From Serripes groenlandicus (lineage: Eukaryota > Mollusca > Bivalvia > Cardiida > Cardiidae): a stretch of DNA of 64,000 nt. The position numbers were made by a program, and so were the translations under genes. The notes beneath the pieces were generated by a model that was not told the origin of the DNA, did no database searches, and was given only the letters and a program-made list of their open reading frames with translations. Location: positions 1,396,630 to 1,460,629 of the forward strand of contig JASEVX010000036.1 in NCBI GenBank assembly GCA_031761405.1, read 5' to 3'. Position 1 is the first letter of the stretch; the number at the start of each line of letters is the position of its first letter. Positions 26,301 to 41,300 of the stretch are shown here, one piece after another.

Positions 26301-29300
26301 AACCTTGGCCATTACTTTTGAACCATAACAGGTACAGCTACCATATTTCACATGTGTATTCCTTGTGACATGACCTTTCTGTCAGTACCAACATTTTTGA
26401 CCTCGCGACCTTGACCTTTGACCTAGATGTTGCCATTCTCAAAAAAAACTTTAACCTTCACCACAACTTTTGAACCATAACAGGTAAGGCTACCATATTT
26501 CACATGTGTATACCTTGTGACATGATCTTTCTGTCAGTACCAACATTTTTTACCTTGCGACCTTGACCTTTGACCATTCTCGATAAAATCTTTAACCTTG
26601 ACGACTACTTTTGAACCATAACAGGTACGACTACCATATTTCACATGTGTATACCTTGTGACATGACCTTTCTGTCTGTACCAAAATGTTCACCTTGCGA
26701 CCTTGACCTTTGACCTAGATGTTGCCATTCTCGAAAAAAACCTTTAACCTTGACCACTACTGTTGAACCATAACAGGTACGGCTACCATATTTCACATGT
26801 GTATATCTTGTGACATGACCTTTCTGTCAGTACCAAAAATTTTCACCTTGACCGTTGACCTAGATGTTGCCATTCGGGGGCATCAGTGTTTCACAAACAC
26901 ATCTTGTTTTTGTTAAGATAAACTTTTGATCAAGTAATAAAACAGTTATTTCATGGTTATTTGGGTATATCGGTCGAGGGCAACAGTTCATCCCGACACC
27001 AAGGGACAACAGTTTTGAATTTTACCAAAATAACTATGAAATAAAGAACTACATAATCTTTTATCACAAAAAGACCATATATTGGCCATTTTAAATTATA
27101 TAAAAGTGATTTCTAAAACAAAATATTTTATATATCAAACTTTTTGTGTGCCCAATGGCTTCGTTGGCCTGAAATCTGTATATTTAGACACCAAGAATAT
27201 GAGTCTACTACATATAGTTACAAAGATAAAAGCATTTGAAGAAATGGTCGGCTGGCCGACACGGTCACCAGGGGGCGCTGCTGACTTGGGTCCATATCTA
27301 AAAATAATCAGTAGTGGATGTCTTACATGTGTACCAAGTAACATGCTTTTAACCCAAAGTGCACGATTTTATGCTTAGCCACCCCACTATAAACCAATGA
27401 ACCAAATTCAAAATAATTATACAGGAATGTTCCTTAGGTGGTCATCTTTCAAAGTTGTTCAATGAATTTAATTCATTGGAAAACTTTAGTAGCCTCGGCA
27501 TTAGAAAGTGCCAAAAGTCACACCTGATTTGAAAATTATTCTGCACAAATGTTCCTTGCTTGACCCTCTTCCAAGATTGTTCAAACTATTTTGATCCATT
27601 AAAAAATACTTGTGCTCCAGGAGTGACATAAAGCAGTGACATAAATATCATATGTAACTAGTTACATAAATAGCCGACTCACAGCACGTATGTGACGTCA
27701 CTTTAAATGACATCATAGTGTTTATAATTGTTCTGAATTTCGGCATTTATTAAAAATATTGTTTAAAGAGAATAAATTTAAATAAATGAAATGTTATAAG
27801 TACCTTGTTGCTAATTTTGTATAAAATCAAAAGGTTATTAATAGGCACTACTTTTTACAGTGGAAGTATGCATTTGAACTTCGGGGTGAACTTCGGTCAC
27901 TGTTTACATTAGGACGAAGAAAGATCGATTTAAAGATTGAAAACAATCTTTTTATGGTGTTATGTGATAAATAGAATCTTACATTCGTGCTTATTTGATA
28001 TTGTTTTTATGAAACTCGTCGACTGAAATGAATATGACGCTCGGCAGAGCCTCGTGTCATGTTATTTCAGTTGACTAGTTTCATAAAAACAATAACAAAT
28101 AAGCACTCATGTAAGATCCTCTATTTATGCAAAAGTAATGACTTGATATGAAAATTATTTTCCACAAATATACATGTTCTTAGACAAAAAAAACAGTTTA
28201 CTGACAAGCTTACGAGAAGTCGAGCGTGCTCTCATCAGACAGCTCTTGTTGTTATTATTGATAAGCAATACATGTTTCACATATGTCATGTTAATAAATA
28301 TTTTCTTATCTTAACTTACCAGTCAATATGTGTTGCAAAAACTTCTTGTTTTATAATTTCAGTTTTATATTGGTTGATAACTACTTCTGGATCAGAGATA
28401 GACCGAAAGCCAGTGCAGGTAGGTTTTTATTAGCTCACCTGAGCTATGCTCAAGGTGAGTTATTGTGATCGCCTTTTGTCCGGCGTGCGTCAACTTCTTC
28501 TCCTCAGTAACCAGTGGGTCAATTGGGATGACACTTCACAGAAAGCATCCTCTCAATGACCTCACCAGATTTCCTTCAAATTTTTGGGATCAATGCAGAA
28601 TTCTGGTTTCCATGGCAACGAAATGAAAAAACTTCAAAATTCTTCTTCTCCCAAACTGGTTGGCAGATTTTCAAATAATTTTGTAGAAATGTTCCTTGGA
28701 TGACCCTCTATGAGATTCCTTCAAGCCATGTTGATTGGTCGAAAAACATGGCCGCCAGGGGGGCGGGGCTATTTTGCCTTATATGGCTATAGTGAAAACC
28801 TAAAAAATCTTCTCCTCCGAAAGTGTCAGGCCTATTTTCAAATAATTTTGTGGAAATGTTCCTTGGATGACCCTCTATCAGATTCCTTCAAGCCATGTTG
28901 ATTGGTCGAAAAACATGGCCGCCAGGGGGGGCTGGGCTATTTTGCCTTATATGGCTATAGTGAAAACTTAAAAAATCTTCTCCTCCGAAAGTGTCCATCC
29001 GATTTTCAAATGATTTTGTAGAAATGTTCCTTAAGTGACCCACTATCAGATTTCTTCAAGCCATGTTGATTGGTCGAAAAACATGGCCGCCAGTGGGCAG
29101 GACTATTTTGCCTTATATGGCTATAGTGAAAACTTAAAAAATCTTTTTCCAAACTGGTTGGCAGATTTTCAAATAATTTTGTAGAAATGCTCCTTGGATG
29201 CCCCTCAATTAGATTCCTTCAAGCCATGTTGATTGGTCAAAAAACATGGCCGCCAGGTGGGCGGGGCTATTTTGCCTTATATGGCCATAGTGAAAACTTA

Positions 29301-32300
29301 AAAAATCTTCTCCTCCGAAAGTGTCAGACCGATTTTCAAATAATTTTGTAGAAATGTTCCTTGGATGACCCTCTATCAGATTCCTTCAATCCAAGTTGAT
29401 TGGTCGAAAAACATGGTCGCCAGGCAGGGGCGGGACTATTTTGCCTTATATGGCTATAGTGAAAACTTAAAAAATCTTCTTCTCCGAAAGTGTCCGGCCG
29501 ATTTTCAAATAATTTTGTAGAAATGTTCCTTGGATGACCCACTTTCAGATTCCTTCAAACATGTTGATTGGTCAAAAAACATGGCCGCCAGTGGGCAGGG
29601 CTATTTTGCATTATATGGCTATAGTGAAAACTTAAAAAAGATTCTCCTCCAAAAGTGTCTGGCCGATTTTCAAATAATTTTGTAGAAATGTTCTTAGGGT
29701 GACCCTCTATCAGATTCCTTCAAGCCAAGTTGTTAATATTGCTAAAAATATGCCCACCAAAGAGACTGCTAAAATGTACATTTTTGACACAGGGAAGAAA
29801 ACAATGCATGAAGAGGGGAAATAATGATTAATATTGAAATGAATCTTGGCCTTTTTATCTGTCCCTAGACTTTGAGGGCATTGTTATCTTGTATAGGAAA
29901 TTGTAAAAGCTGAATGGTAATATCCATTTGTAAAAATCTATTCCGTACAGAATTGATTGATTGGGGTTTAACGCCGTTTTTAACAATTTCTCAGTTATTA
30001 ACAGTTATATCATGGCGATCAGTTCATCTACTCACGCATTTCCTGGTTTTCTCACACCAGTAATCCACACAACAATCTTCCTAAGCAACTGGCTGCTTTT
30101 CCACATAGACTTAGCCCATTGATGGAAGACGAATGACGCATGTCGCATTGACTTTTGTCAATCGTCGGAAAGAAAGTTAACCGAGCAGGGATTCGAACTC
30201 ACAACCCCTGGATTGACAGCCCACGTCGCTACCGATTGAGCTACCTGGCTCGGCTCCGACCGTACAGAATGAAATGGGTGTGTGATGATAATAATTATTA
30301 AAATATTTCATTTTTCAATATTCTGGCACTTGGCCTTCTTCTGGAAGAAGAAAGCTTAGTGATGTCATATTGAAGTACGAAGCAAAAAGATGGGACAATA
30401 AAGAAAGGAGAGTGGTGGGGTTGTCCAGTGGTTAATACACTGGACTGTCAATCCAGAGGTCTGGAATTCAAATCTCGGTCCGGGTTCTGGAAATTTAAGG
30501 GATGCTTTGAAGCGTCTCCGACTCAACTAGAGGTTAAGTACTGGTCCTTTCCAGGAAAAATAACCTTGCGTGTATCGGTGCTATACACCGGGCACGTAAA
30601 AGAACCAATGGGTCTTTTCGGAAAAAGCTAGAGTATCGCACCCGGACTCCCTTGTATCTAACTTTGTCTGCTCGCCGAACAGTTAATTCTGCACGGCGAG
30701 GGTAAATAAAAACAAACAATAAATAAATAATAAAGAAAGGAAACGGGTAGTTTTGCAAGAAATGGAAAGTTATTTTGTCCTCTAATCTATAGATTTTGCT
30801 TTGATATGATAAAAGAAGAGAAGATTAAAATTGCTGCTTTGTATTATTGGAATATGCTAGAACAGTCTCTTGTTATACTGGTAGAAAATTGCTTAACCCT
30901 TTCACTCATACGACAATTCTGCAGCAGACGACTTTGAACGTATTTTGTTAAAACATAGAAAATCTTTATAATTGAATGGATAACCTATGACTAAAAGTGG
31001 AAAAAATTGTGTCAAAAGGAGAAATTGCTCGTTCTGAGCAATTTCTTCTTTTGTCACTATGTTTTCAAAAGCTGTCTGCTGCAGGGACGTCAGAAAGCGT
31101 CTATATGAGGGAAAGGGTTAATCAACAACATACAGTCACACACTTTTGCTATCTTGCAATTTACTACAATGTAGTACTTTAGTGTAGAATCCATAACCAA
31201 ATAGGCAGTCACAACGATGTGAATGTTTGACACATCTGTGACTTTCTTGTGACTGGACTGTGTTAACTAGTAGATTACTAGTAAATTGCAAGTGACTGAT
31301 CATGTTTCTTTTGTGATGTTGTGTTTTATTTTTTTTTCAGAAACATGATGTAGAGTTTGTGTTTAAACTGTTCATTAAATTAACCCTTTCCCACATCTAG
31401 ACACATTTTGAAAAATCATGACAAAAGGAGAACTGCTCGTAATGAGAAATTTCTACTTTTGCCACAACGGATCAACTCCATTCTATTATTATACCCCCAG
31501 ATACAAAGTATATGGGGGCTATATAGGAGTCACACTTGTCTGTCAGTTGGTCGGATGGTCCGTTGGTCTGTAGGCATTTCTTGTGAACACTATTTCTCAG
31601 CAACCCTTGGTCAGAATCAATATAACTTCACAAGAATGATTGATACCAAGTCTAGTTGTGCATATTGTCGGCGTGTTGCACTGGAATTATTTTTAAATGA
31701 GTTATGGCCCCTTGAATTTCTCATACATATGTAAATTGTCAGGCAACAGCTGGGGGTATTCATCACCTTCAGTGATATTTCTAATTTACAGAGATTTTTC
31801 ATATATATAAAAAAATTCAAAGTAGTCTGCTGCAGATTTGTTGCATGTGGGAAAAGGTAAACAAATGTTAAACTTACAGTTGTTTAACAATATAAAAAAA
31901 CAACTGAATTAATTGTTGCTTGACATTACCCTATTTCATCAACTTGTTCCTGTTGGGATGAGGTCTAGTCTAGTGGAATCAAAAACTTACTCGACCAGTG
32001 GTCCAATAGTTAAAAAGTTCATGAGTTCATTCCAACATACAGCAGATCTGCAACAGACAACTTTGAAGTCATCTGGGGGGAAAGTATTGAAAAGCTGTGT
32101 GATTGAAAATAAGGTTAAAAACATTGTGGCAAAGGGAAAAATTGCTTTGACATCATGAGCAATTTCTCCTTTTGCCATTATGTTCTCAAATGTCGCCTGA
32201 GGCAGGAGCATCAAACTGCGTATACATGTGTGAAGGGGTAAATGCATAGGCGCAGACTGATCTGGATCCTGCTTTGTTGAAAGACTGAACGAATGGCTGC

Positions 32301-35300
32301 TCTGCTTTGCACTCAGGGATGCCGGGTTAACATTACGACTGACTGGCTGTTGTCAGGATAAATGGACCAGTAGTATGGGTAACTTACCCAGGAAAAGCCG
32401 TGATATAACTGAACAATTGTTGATAGCGGCTTAAAACACCAAACAATCAATCAACCTGCCTTGTTTAAAAGTCCTGAATGTCAGTTATAGATTAAAGTGA
32501 ACGATATTGTGTACATGTTCAAGATAAACTATGTTCTTCTTCAGGCCATTCATGCATTCACAATAAAGACCTTATTGAGTGTCCAGCAGTCTGGAGAGAA
32601 GCAGGTTCCGATACCATACAGCATGTCAGAATGTCGGAGATCCCTGTATAGGGTACTACAGGCCTGTGTTATCAATCCACACCCACATGCGCCGCCCCCA
32701 ACACAATGTGCTGTAAGGACCTTTTCACAGGGCCAGAGAGATACAAGTTTAGAGGTTTGTTTTATGTCCTTTAGGTTGCCAATGAATTGTTATCATTATT
32801 ACTATAATACACTGTTATTTAGCTCGCCTGTCTATAGAGTGCTGTTGTGATCACTTGCAATCGTCTGTGGATCTGTATAAGTGTTCACATTTTCTTTAAA
32901 AATTCTTGTAATCCTCTACAAAAATAGCTCTAGTCATCTTTATAGGTAAACAAAAACCTATGGCTGTTATGGCGCAGGTCTATGTTTCGTGATACACCTG
33001 TAATGCAATTTTGACATTCTTCTCCTGAAAGCGCTGGACAAATTTCAAAATTATTCCACGGATAAGATCCTTTGAAGACAAGATACCAAAGTTATTTCAG
33101 TTATCTTGATTGGTTAAAAAAACAACACTGATTCTGGTATTATGAAAACATTCTCCTGAAAGTACATGTCTTATATCAATTATATTCCTTAATCAACCCG
33201 CTACAAAATTTCGTCTGGTCATCTTACTTGGTCGAGAAACATGGCCTGTTAATGGCAGGCTTTGAGACCCTTATATGCCAAGTTTGAAAATATCCTGAAA
33301 GCACTATTCTGATTTCATTTTTGTTTGTCCAAAGAAATGTTCCTCATGAAATAAATTAATTTTTATACCCAGCCGCCACATAGAAGCATATACATTCTAT
33401 TCAAGTTCTTTTCAGTCATTTAAGCAATATTCGTAGATTCCAAAGGACTTGTGGCCATTTTGAATTCCAGATGTTTCAATTTGACATTCATAACATAGTT
33501 ATTAGCATTAAATTTACAAAAGGTATTGATAAAAAGAGATAGAAGATGTATATATACAAGACATGAAAACCAACTTCAGTGTATTTATAACAAGTTAAGA
33601 TAACGTTGTGCATGCACATGCCTGCTATCTAATCAAAATTTACAAAATTAATCACAATTTTCTTGAAACATTCCGTGACTATTTGGCAAACAGTGTCAAG
33701 AGTTGAATTAAACTGAACAGATTTTTAGCCGTTTTATTTTCTCGTCTGCCTTGTCTTTTCCGTCGTTTCTCACATCATATTCCTTTGAGCACTCTTGTCT
33801 GGATCTACACTGATTGTATTTACCCCATTTTTAGCTCCACTGGCTGAAAGCCAGTCGAGCTTATGTCATGGCGAATTGTCCGTTGTGCGTGCGTGCGTGC
33901 GTTAACTTTTTCCTTTAAACGACTTCTTCTCACTAACCACTTGGCCAATTTGGTTGAAACTTCATGGGAAGCATCCTCTCAATGTCCTCTCTTAAATTCC
34001 TTCAAATTTTTTTGATCCATCCATAATTCTGGTTTCCATGGCAACCAAAAGAAAAAAATAGTGAAAACTTAAAAAATCTTCTTCTCTGAAAGTGTCAGGC
34101 CGATTTTCAAATAATTTTGTAGAAATGTTCCTTGGGTGACCCTTTATTAGATTCCTTCAAGAAATGTTGATTGGTCGAAAAACATGGTCGCCAGAGGGCG
34201 GGGCTATTTTGCCTTATATGACCATAGTGAAAACTTAAAAAATCTTCTTCTCTGAAAGTGTTGAGCAGATTTTCAAATAATTTTGTAGAAATGTTCCTTG
34301 GGTGACCCTCTATCAGATTCCTTCAAGCCATGTTGATTGGTAAAAAAAACATGGCCGCCGGAGGGCGGGGCTATTTTGCCTTATACGGCTAAAGAGAGAA
34401 TTAAAAAAATCTTCTCCTCCGAAAGTGTCAGGCTGATTTTTAAATAATTTTGTAGAAATGTTCCTTGGGTGACCCTTTATTAGATTCCTTCAAGAAATGT
34501 TGATTGGTGGAAAAACATGGCCGCCAGGGTCGGGGCTATTTTGCCTTATATAGCTATAGTGTAAACTTAAAAAATCTTCTTCTCCGAAAGTGTTCAGCCA
34601 ATTTTCAAATAATTTTGTAGAAATGTTCCTTGGGTGACCCTTTATTAGATTCCTTCAAGAAATGTTGATTGGTGGAAAAATATGGCCGCCAGAGGGCGGG
34701 GCTATTTTGCTCTATATGACCATAGTGAAAATTTAAAAAATCTTCTCCGAAAGTGTTGAGCAGATTTTCAAATAATTTTGTAGAAATGTTCTTTGGGTGA
34801 CCCTCTATCAGATTCCTTCAAGCCATGTTGATTGGTTGAAAAATATGGCCGCCATGGAGTGGGGCTATTTTGCCTTATATGGCTATGGTGAAAACTTAAA
34901 ATATCCTCTCCTCCGAAAGTGTCAGGCCGATTTTCAAATAATTTTGCAGAAACATTCCTATGGTGACACTCTACAAGATTCCTTTAAGCCATGGTGGTTG
35001 GTAAAAAATATGGCCACTAGGGGGCAGGGCTGTTTGGAGATTTGATTTTTGCCTTATTGCCGTGGAGCGATACTGGCCCTCTTGGGCCTCTTGTTGAAAC
35101 TTATAGACCATGCTCGTATGAGCCAGTGCATGAGAAAAGGTACTAGTTGGCTTTTGAGAACAATATAGATTTACATCAGTGTGCATCTGCAGTCTGATCA
35201 TGATCTACCCTGTTCATACGTATATCTTACCCAAGCTTGTTAGAATTTGCTTTCAACATGTGTAGATTCTGATAAGATGATCTGAACTTACACTGTTCAG

Positions 35301-38300
35301 TAATTCCAACTTGTACCGTTTGTCATACACTGGCTCATATAGAATTACTTCCTACTTTTACAGGTATCTACACTGTGCATAGAAGCCACAAGGATGTGTG
35401 AGGTTGTATTACATCCGAGAGCACCCGTACTTAATGGACCGGTTATATGTGATCATGTTATAAAAATAGGACATGAACAGCATCATACAGTGGATGACGA
35501 AGAAAGATACAGTTCACAGGACAAAGCTGGTGAAAAAAGGATGAAAGATTCGAATGGAAATAATACCTATAGTGTTATCAATTCATATGACATGACAGCA
35601 AACAAGCTGAAAAGGTCGTTAGATACAAGTGAGTCTTCTAAAAGCTCTAAGATGATAAAGCTACAGGATGATGGTGATTCTGTAGTAATTAAAACTCAGT
35701 CGGACAGAGATTGTATTGATTCTAATAAATCTGATGGGGCTGATATTAATAATCAGAGTGCTATAGAAAGTGACAATGAATCTTCTGACGATGTTGTAGA
35801 AGATGAAGCCGTTGAAGGTAAATTAGATGACGATGTTGATGAAGAGGATGAATCAGATCAGGGCTATACGGCTACAAAATGTGGAGCAGATACTGGCGTG
35901 GATTCGGAGAAAGGAGATCTATCAGTCGATAAGGTTGGTGACGGTGTGATGGAAAAGTCTGAGATGGTTGACACTGCTGAAGATGAAACAGACAATACTG
36001 AGGTATTTATCTTTTTAACTCTTCTCACATACCCACACTTCCTGACGCGTCTGCAGCAGTCAGGGGCGTAGCTCCCTTCAGGCACTGTAGGCACGTGCCT
36101 ACACATCTTTTCTCAAAACGCCCCAAAATGCAGCTGCGGCGATAGACATCTGCGTAATGTATCGACCAGATCAGCCTGCGCTGTCCGCGCAGACTGATCT
36201 GGCCGATACATTCCATCTTAGGGGGATAGATGTATAGAGTAGTTATTCCTGAAACAGAAAATCCACAGGAGGCGAAAAGTGTATATGCGGGTAAGCCTGT
36301 GTGGCATGCTTAGGCTGATTTGGGTTGATACTTTATGCAGAGTCCACACTGTTGATTTTCTCACGAGACGGCCTACACATTGATTATTGCCAAGCTACGC
36401 CCCTGGCAGATGTCTTTTGAAAACATTGTGGAAAAAATTATGAGAAATATCCCTTTTTACCACAATGTTTTCTACTCTATTCAATGATTAAACTTTCATT
36501 TTTAGAGGTGCTGAAGGTGAGTTTTTGTGATCTCCTTTTGTCCCTTGTTCGTCCTTCATCCATCGTCAACAATTTGGTTATAAAAACTCTTTGAGGCCAC
36601 TATTATCATCCAATCTTCATGAAACTTATTCAGTTGTTATACGCCCGTTTCAGGGTTTTCCATAAGCTTTGGAAATTGGGGGTCATTGTGACCCCCTTGT
36701 CATCAAAGTTGGGGGTCATTTTTATAAATTTTGGGGGTCCAGCTTAGAACTTTCAGGGCCTGCGCTGTCGTTCGCCACTTTCGCCAAATGCGAAGATTAT
36801 TTTAAAGTGGCGAAGTTATTTCATGAGTGGCGAAAGGTTTTTATCATCAACATTTACCTGATTTGGATATCAGTTTACGACATACAGTGACTGTTTCCGT
36901 TAATCTAAGATAATGCACTGCCATTTGATTCAATGTCGGGAACAAGTGACCACTTTACGACATGTTTACGACACCCGTTTTTATCATTTTGACAGCTTGT
37001 GTATTTCACACTTGTGTTATTGTTGTGAAGTGTTAATTCAGCCTTTTAATCCGACTGACCAACAACTCTGAGCGATATTGATACATTAAAGGCCGTACAT
37101 ATGATAATTGGCAATAATTGGCAATTATAGATGCATTAAATATATCAACACGCTTTTTGAAGCAAGTTTCGACGATCAACGTAGGCCTTTCATGATTTAA
37201 TGACAATGTAAGTTTGTCATTTTTGATTGGGAAAAATCTATTTAATTATGGGCGAGTACAAACAATTATTTGACCCATTGATGAGATTGGCGAAAATGAA
37301 TGGCTCCTAAAAATTAAAAGTGGCGAACTTTATTTCAATGTGGCGAAAGAAAAATTCCACCCAGAGCAGGCCCTGACTTTATAATCAAGTGATTGATATA
37401 AAGAAACATTAAAAAACAAGTGTGTTGTTCTTTGTTTTTATATTCCCTTATTAATAATGTCATTTGTGAAAAAATATTTGTAACTGACACTGTTTAAGGG
37501 ATTCAATGTAATTCTTGGACTTTTCATGGCGCTCAAAGGTTGATAGGCCAAAGTTTGTACAGCCTTTGGTGAAGGGGTTGCATTTTGTTGTTGACATTGT
37601 GCAGTGATACGAATAAAGTAACTAGAACCCGACTATATCTTAGACGGGATTAGTGTTGAGGTTTATATTTGTGTGCATTACTGATAAATTTAACGATAAA
37701 GCGTTAACCAGTCATTCAGAGTTAAATATGGAAAACCAAGGTTATGGCAAAATAGAATGGACTTCGATTTACCGACATTGCGTCCATGGACGCACAGATA
37801 TTATTTTTGGAGGTCATTTGAGTTGAAAATGCGTCAATGACGCAGGATTTGTGTGTCGTGGAAAAATACTGCCGTTTTGAAAAAAACGGATCGTATTATA
37901 GTTTTACCTGCGGCTGGCGGGCGGCGTCCAGTATGTTGTCAGCTAAATAACTTAAGAAGCCTTTGTCCCATCATCACCAAATTTGGTCAGAATGTGTATT
38001 GGCATAATATCTTCGACAAGTTCGATAACTAGCCATATCGCTTCAGGCGATAAAGAATTATCGCCCTTTAATTATAGAAATTACCTAAAATTGGTCTTGT
38101 CAGCTAAATAGCTTTAGAAGCCTTTATCCTATCTTCACCAAATTTGTTAAGAATGTGTATTGGCATAATATCTTGGACGAGTTCGCTAACTAGCCATAGC
38201 GCTTTAGTCAGTCAAGAATTATCGCCCTTTAATTATAGAAATTATCTAAAATTGGTCTAGTCAGCTAAATAACTTTAGAAGCCTTTGTCCAATCAATACC

Positions 38301-41300
38301 AGATATGGTCAGAACCCAGGGAATGTGTATTGGCATAATTTCTTGGACAAGTTGTATAACTAGCCATATCGCTTTAGTCAATCAAGAGTTCTCGCACTTT
38401 AATTATAGAAATTACCTAAAATTGGTCTTGTCAACTGAATAACTTTTTCCAATCATCACCAGATTTGGTCAGAATGTGTATTGGCATAATATCTTTGACA
38501 AGTTCCATATCTAGCTATATCACTGTAGTCAATCGAGAGTTATCGCCCTTTAATTATAGAAGTTGCCTTAAATTGGTCTTGTCAGCCCAATAACTGAAGA
38601 AGCCTGTATCCAATCATCACCAAAATTAGTCAGAACATGTATGGGCATAGTATCTCGATCTAGTTCTACAACCAGCCATATTGCTCAAGTCACTCTTAGA
38701 GTTATTGCCCTTTAATGACAGAAATTACCTGAAATCGGTCTTGTACAATGACTTTAAAACCTTTTGTCCTGTCACCACCAAATTTAGTCAGAATGTGTAT
38801 TGGCAAAATATCTCGGGACAAGTTTGATTACCATCCATATCGCTGCATTCACTGGAGAGTAATTGCCCTTTAATTATAGAAATTACCTCTAATTGGTCTT
38901 GTCCCATCAATAACCTTTGTGGACAAGTGCTATAATCAGCCATATCACTCGAGTCATTGTATTTGATCATCACCAATTTAGACAATATGTTGATGGGCAG
39001 AATATCTTGGTCAGGTTTGATAACTAACCACGTTATCTTAGTCACTCCACACGTAATACCCTCGAAATGGCCAAAACTAGATCAACAGTGTCCGCTCTCT
39101 AAATTTGCCTGATGTACAACCAATTATCACTATACTTGGTCTCAAAAAAATAGGACGGGCTTATTTCGTGACATTTGGCGTTCTTGTTATAACTAGCTGA
39201 TTTCTAGGCCAAGTTCGAATATGGGTCATGTCGGGTCAAAAGCTAGGTCACTAGGCCAAATTAAAGGAAAATCTTGTTAATACTCTGGAAGCCGCGTTTT
39301 TGGCTTAAGCTTGTTGAAATTTTGTCAGAATATTTGCCTGGATGATATCGAGATTAAGATATAATATGCATCATGTACAGTCAAAAACTAGTCATTAGGC
39401 GAAATTGTAGAAAAATCTTGTTAACACTTTAGAGACCGCATTTTTTACTTGAGCAGTTTGAATATGGGTCATGTTGGGTTAAAAACTAGGTCACAGGGCT
39501 AAATTGAAGGAAAATATTGTTAAAATTTGGAGGCCGGCCGCATTTTGACTTGAGCAGCTTGAAACTTTGTCAGAGATGTCATCGGTCATGTTGAGTCAAA
39601 AACTACGTCACTTGACAGCATGTTGAAACTTTACCAGAATGTTTGTCTTGATGATATCAAGGCTTAGTTTGAACATGGTCCTGTCAAAAACTAGTTCATT
39701 AGGCCAAATTGTAGAAAAAATTTGTTAACACTCCAGAAACTGCAATTTTGACTTGAACATGTTGAAATTTTGTCAGAATATTTGTCTTGATGATAACAAG
39801 ACTAAATTGAATATCGGTAATGTTATGTCCGGTCAAAAAACTAGGTTACTAGGCCAATATTGAGTAAAATCTTGTTAACATTCGTAGAGACTACATTTTG
39901 TTCGCAAATGTTCCTTGGGTGACCCTCTACTAAGATTGTTGAAATTATTTTGATGATATGATCCCTTAAAATCATGGCTTCTCTTATTAAGGTAATAGGA
40001 GCCTAATGGGCATTATTTCAAATTATGATCAGCTTGATAATTTCTTAATGTGTATCATTTCCTGGTTTCAAAAACAAAATTTAAAAGAAATTTAGTCAAA
40101 TAACAATTTTATTTGAATTTGAATTACCCTACCACCCTTTCAGAATTTCGATAAAAACGACATCACCCGAGAGACAAGAAAAATCCTTTATTTCATTTAT
40201 TTTTCAACATTTTGGTAATAATTTAGTATCAAAGTAACAAGAAATATATTTGCTTTCAGAAATAATACATTATTGATCACATCACCAACAAATATAATCA
40301 AACTGTACTGAAATAGCCATATGGTATTACAATTTTAACATACTGTTTTGACCGTGTTAACAAGTTCTATAAATACTCATGATCTGTTCTTTATTAATAA
40401 TTAGTTTTAACCTTTTGGGAACATTATGCCAAAATAATCAAAATGTTTTACCATCTCATTTAAAAAGTTTGAAATTCCCAACCACCTATTTCAGCCGTGA
40501 CTGCAAGTAATAAAATCTTCAAAGAAGCTAATATTTATGTATAGAAATGTATTTAATTACCTTTTAATGAAAGTACAATATAAACTTCTGTCATAAGTGT
40601 TAGCTAATGAAAACAAAGAAGAAAAAAAGAAAAAAAAATAGTTGTGCTTCTGGAGGGATTCGAACCACTACCTTGAAACCCTCAAAAGATTTGAAGTCCT
40701 GTGCTCAACAACATAGGCTAAAGCATTAAAATTGAAGAGTTTAAAGTGGAGGTTTTCATTAGGCTCCTACTACCTTAAGTCTTAAATAGCACATTCTCAG
40801 GTGAGCGATTCAGGGCCTCATGGCCGTCTTGTTTATGTTACCAGATGATTTTTAAGTCGTCTGTAGCAGATTTGTTGTATGTTGGAAAGTGTAAACCAAA
40901 TTTTTAAATTTTCAACAACAGTCTAGCTGAGATAACTCAGTCGGGAATGACGATGCCTTTTATTGTGTCACCCTGTGTAGCATGGCACTTAGGGATTCCT
41001 TTTTTTTTTTGTCTGGCGTCTGTCTGTCCGTCCGTCACACTTTCAATGAGCAGGTGCAGGTGACACACGTCCTCCGCTGAGCACTCCATTCTAGTTTATC
41101 AAACGGTCGAGGGTCTGGGTCTCGGCTCTGCCATTCATTCTTTTCTGGGAATGACTAAAGTCATCGATACTATTGTCATTTCTTCTTCCACCAATGGGCT
41201 AACAAGTCCAAGAGGGAAGATACAGTAAGCACAGCTCAGTCAGTAATGGCGATGGCTATTGATCAAGTAGGTTGAATCCTGGCTTTGTAATTCATTATTT

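Noticed and set aside
30190..30262. Possible functional tRNA on the minus strand
   Set aside because: It is continuous with a SINE body and its CAATCAATCAA-type tail.
30413..30500. Possible functional tRNA-Asp(GTC)
   Set aside because: The anticodon arm is good, but the T arm is degenerate, the acceptor does not pair, and a SINE body and A/T-rich tail follow directly.
31324..31345. Strong-looking splice acceptor (polypyrimidine then CAG)
   Set aside because: No open continuation compatible with PELP1 phase 0, and exons 11 and 12 already join in the conserved order.
35864..36216. Minus-strand frames opposite PELP1 exon 13
   Set aside because: Shadow of the real acidic coding exon. No independent support.
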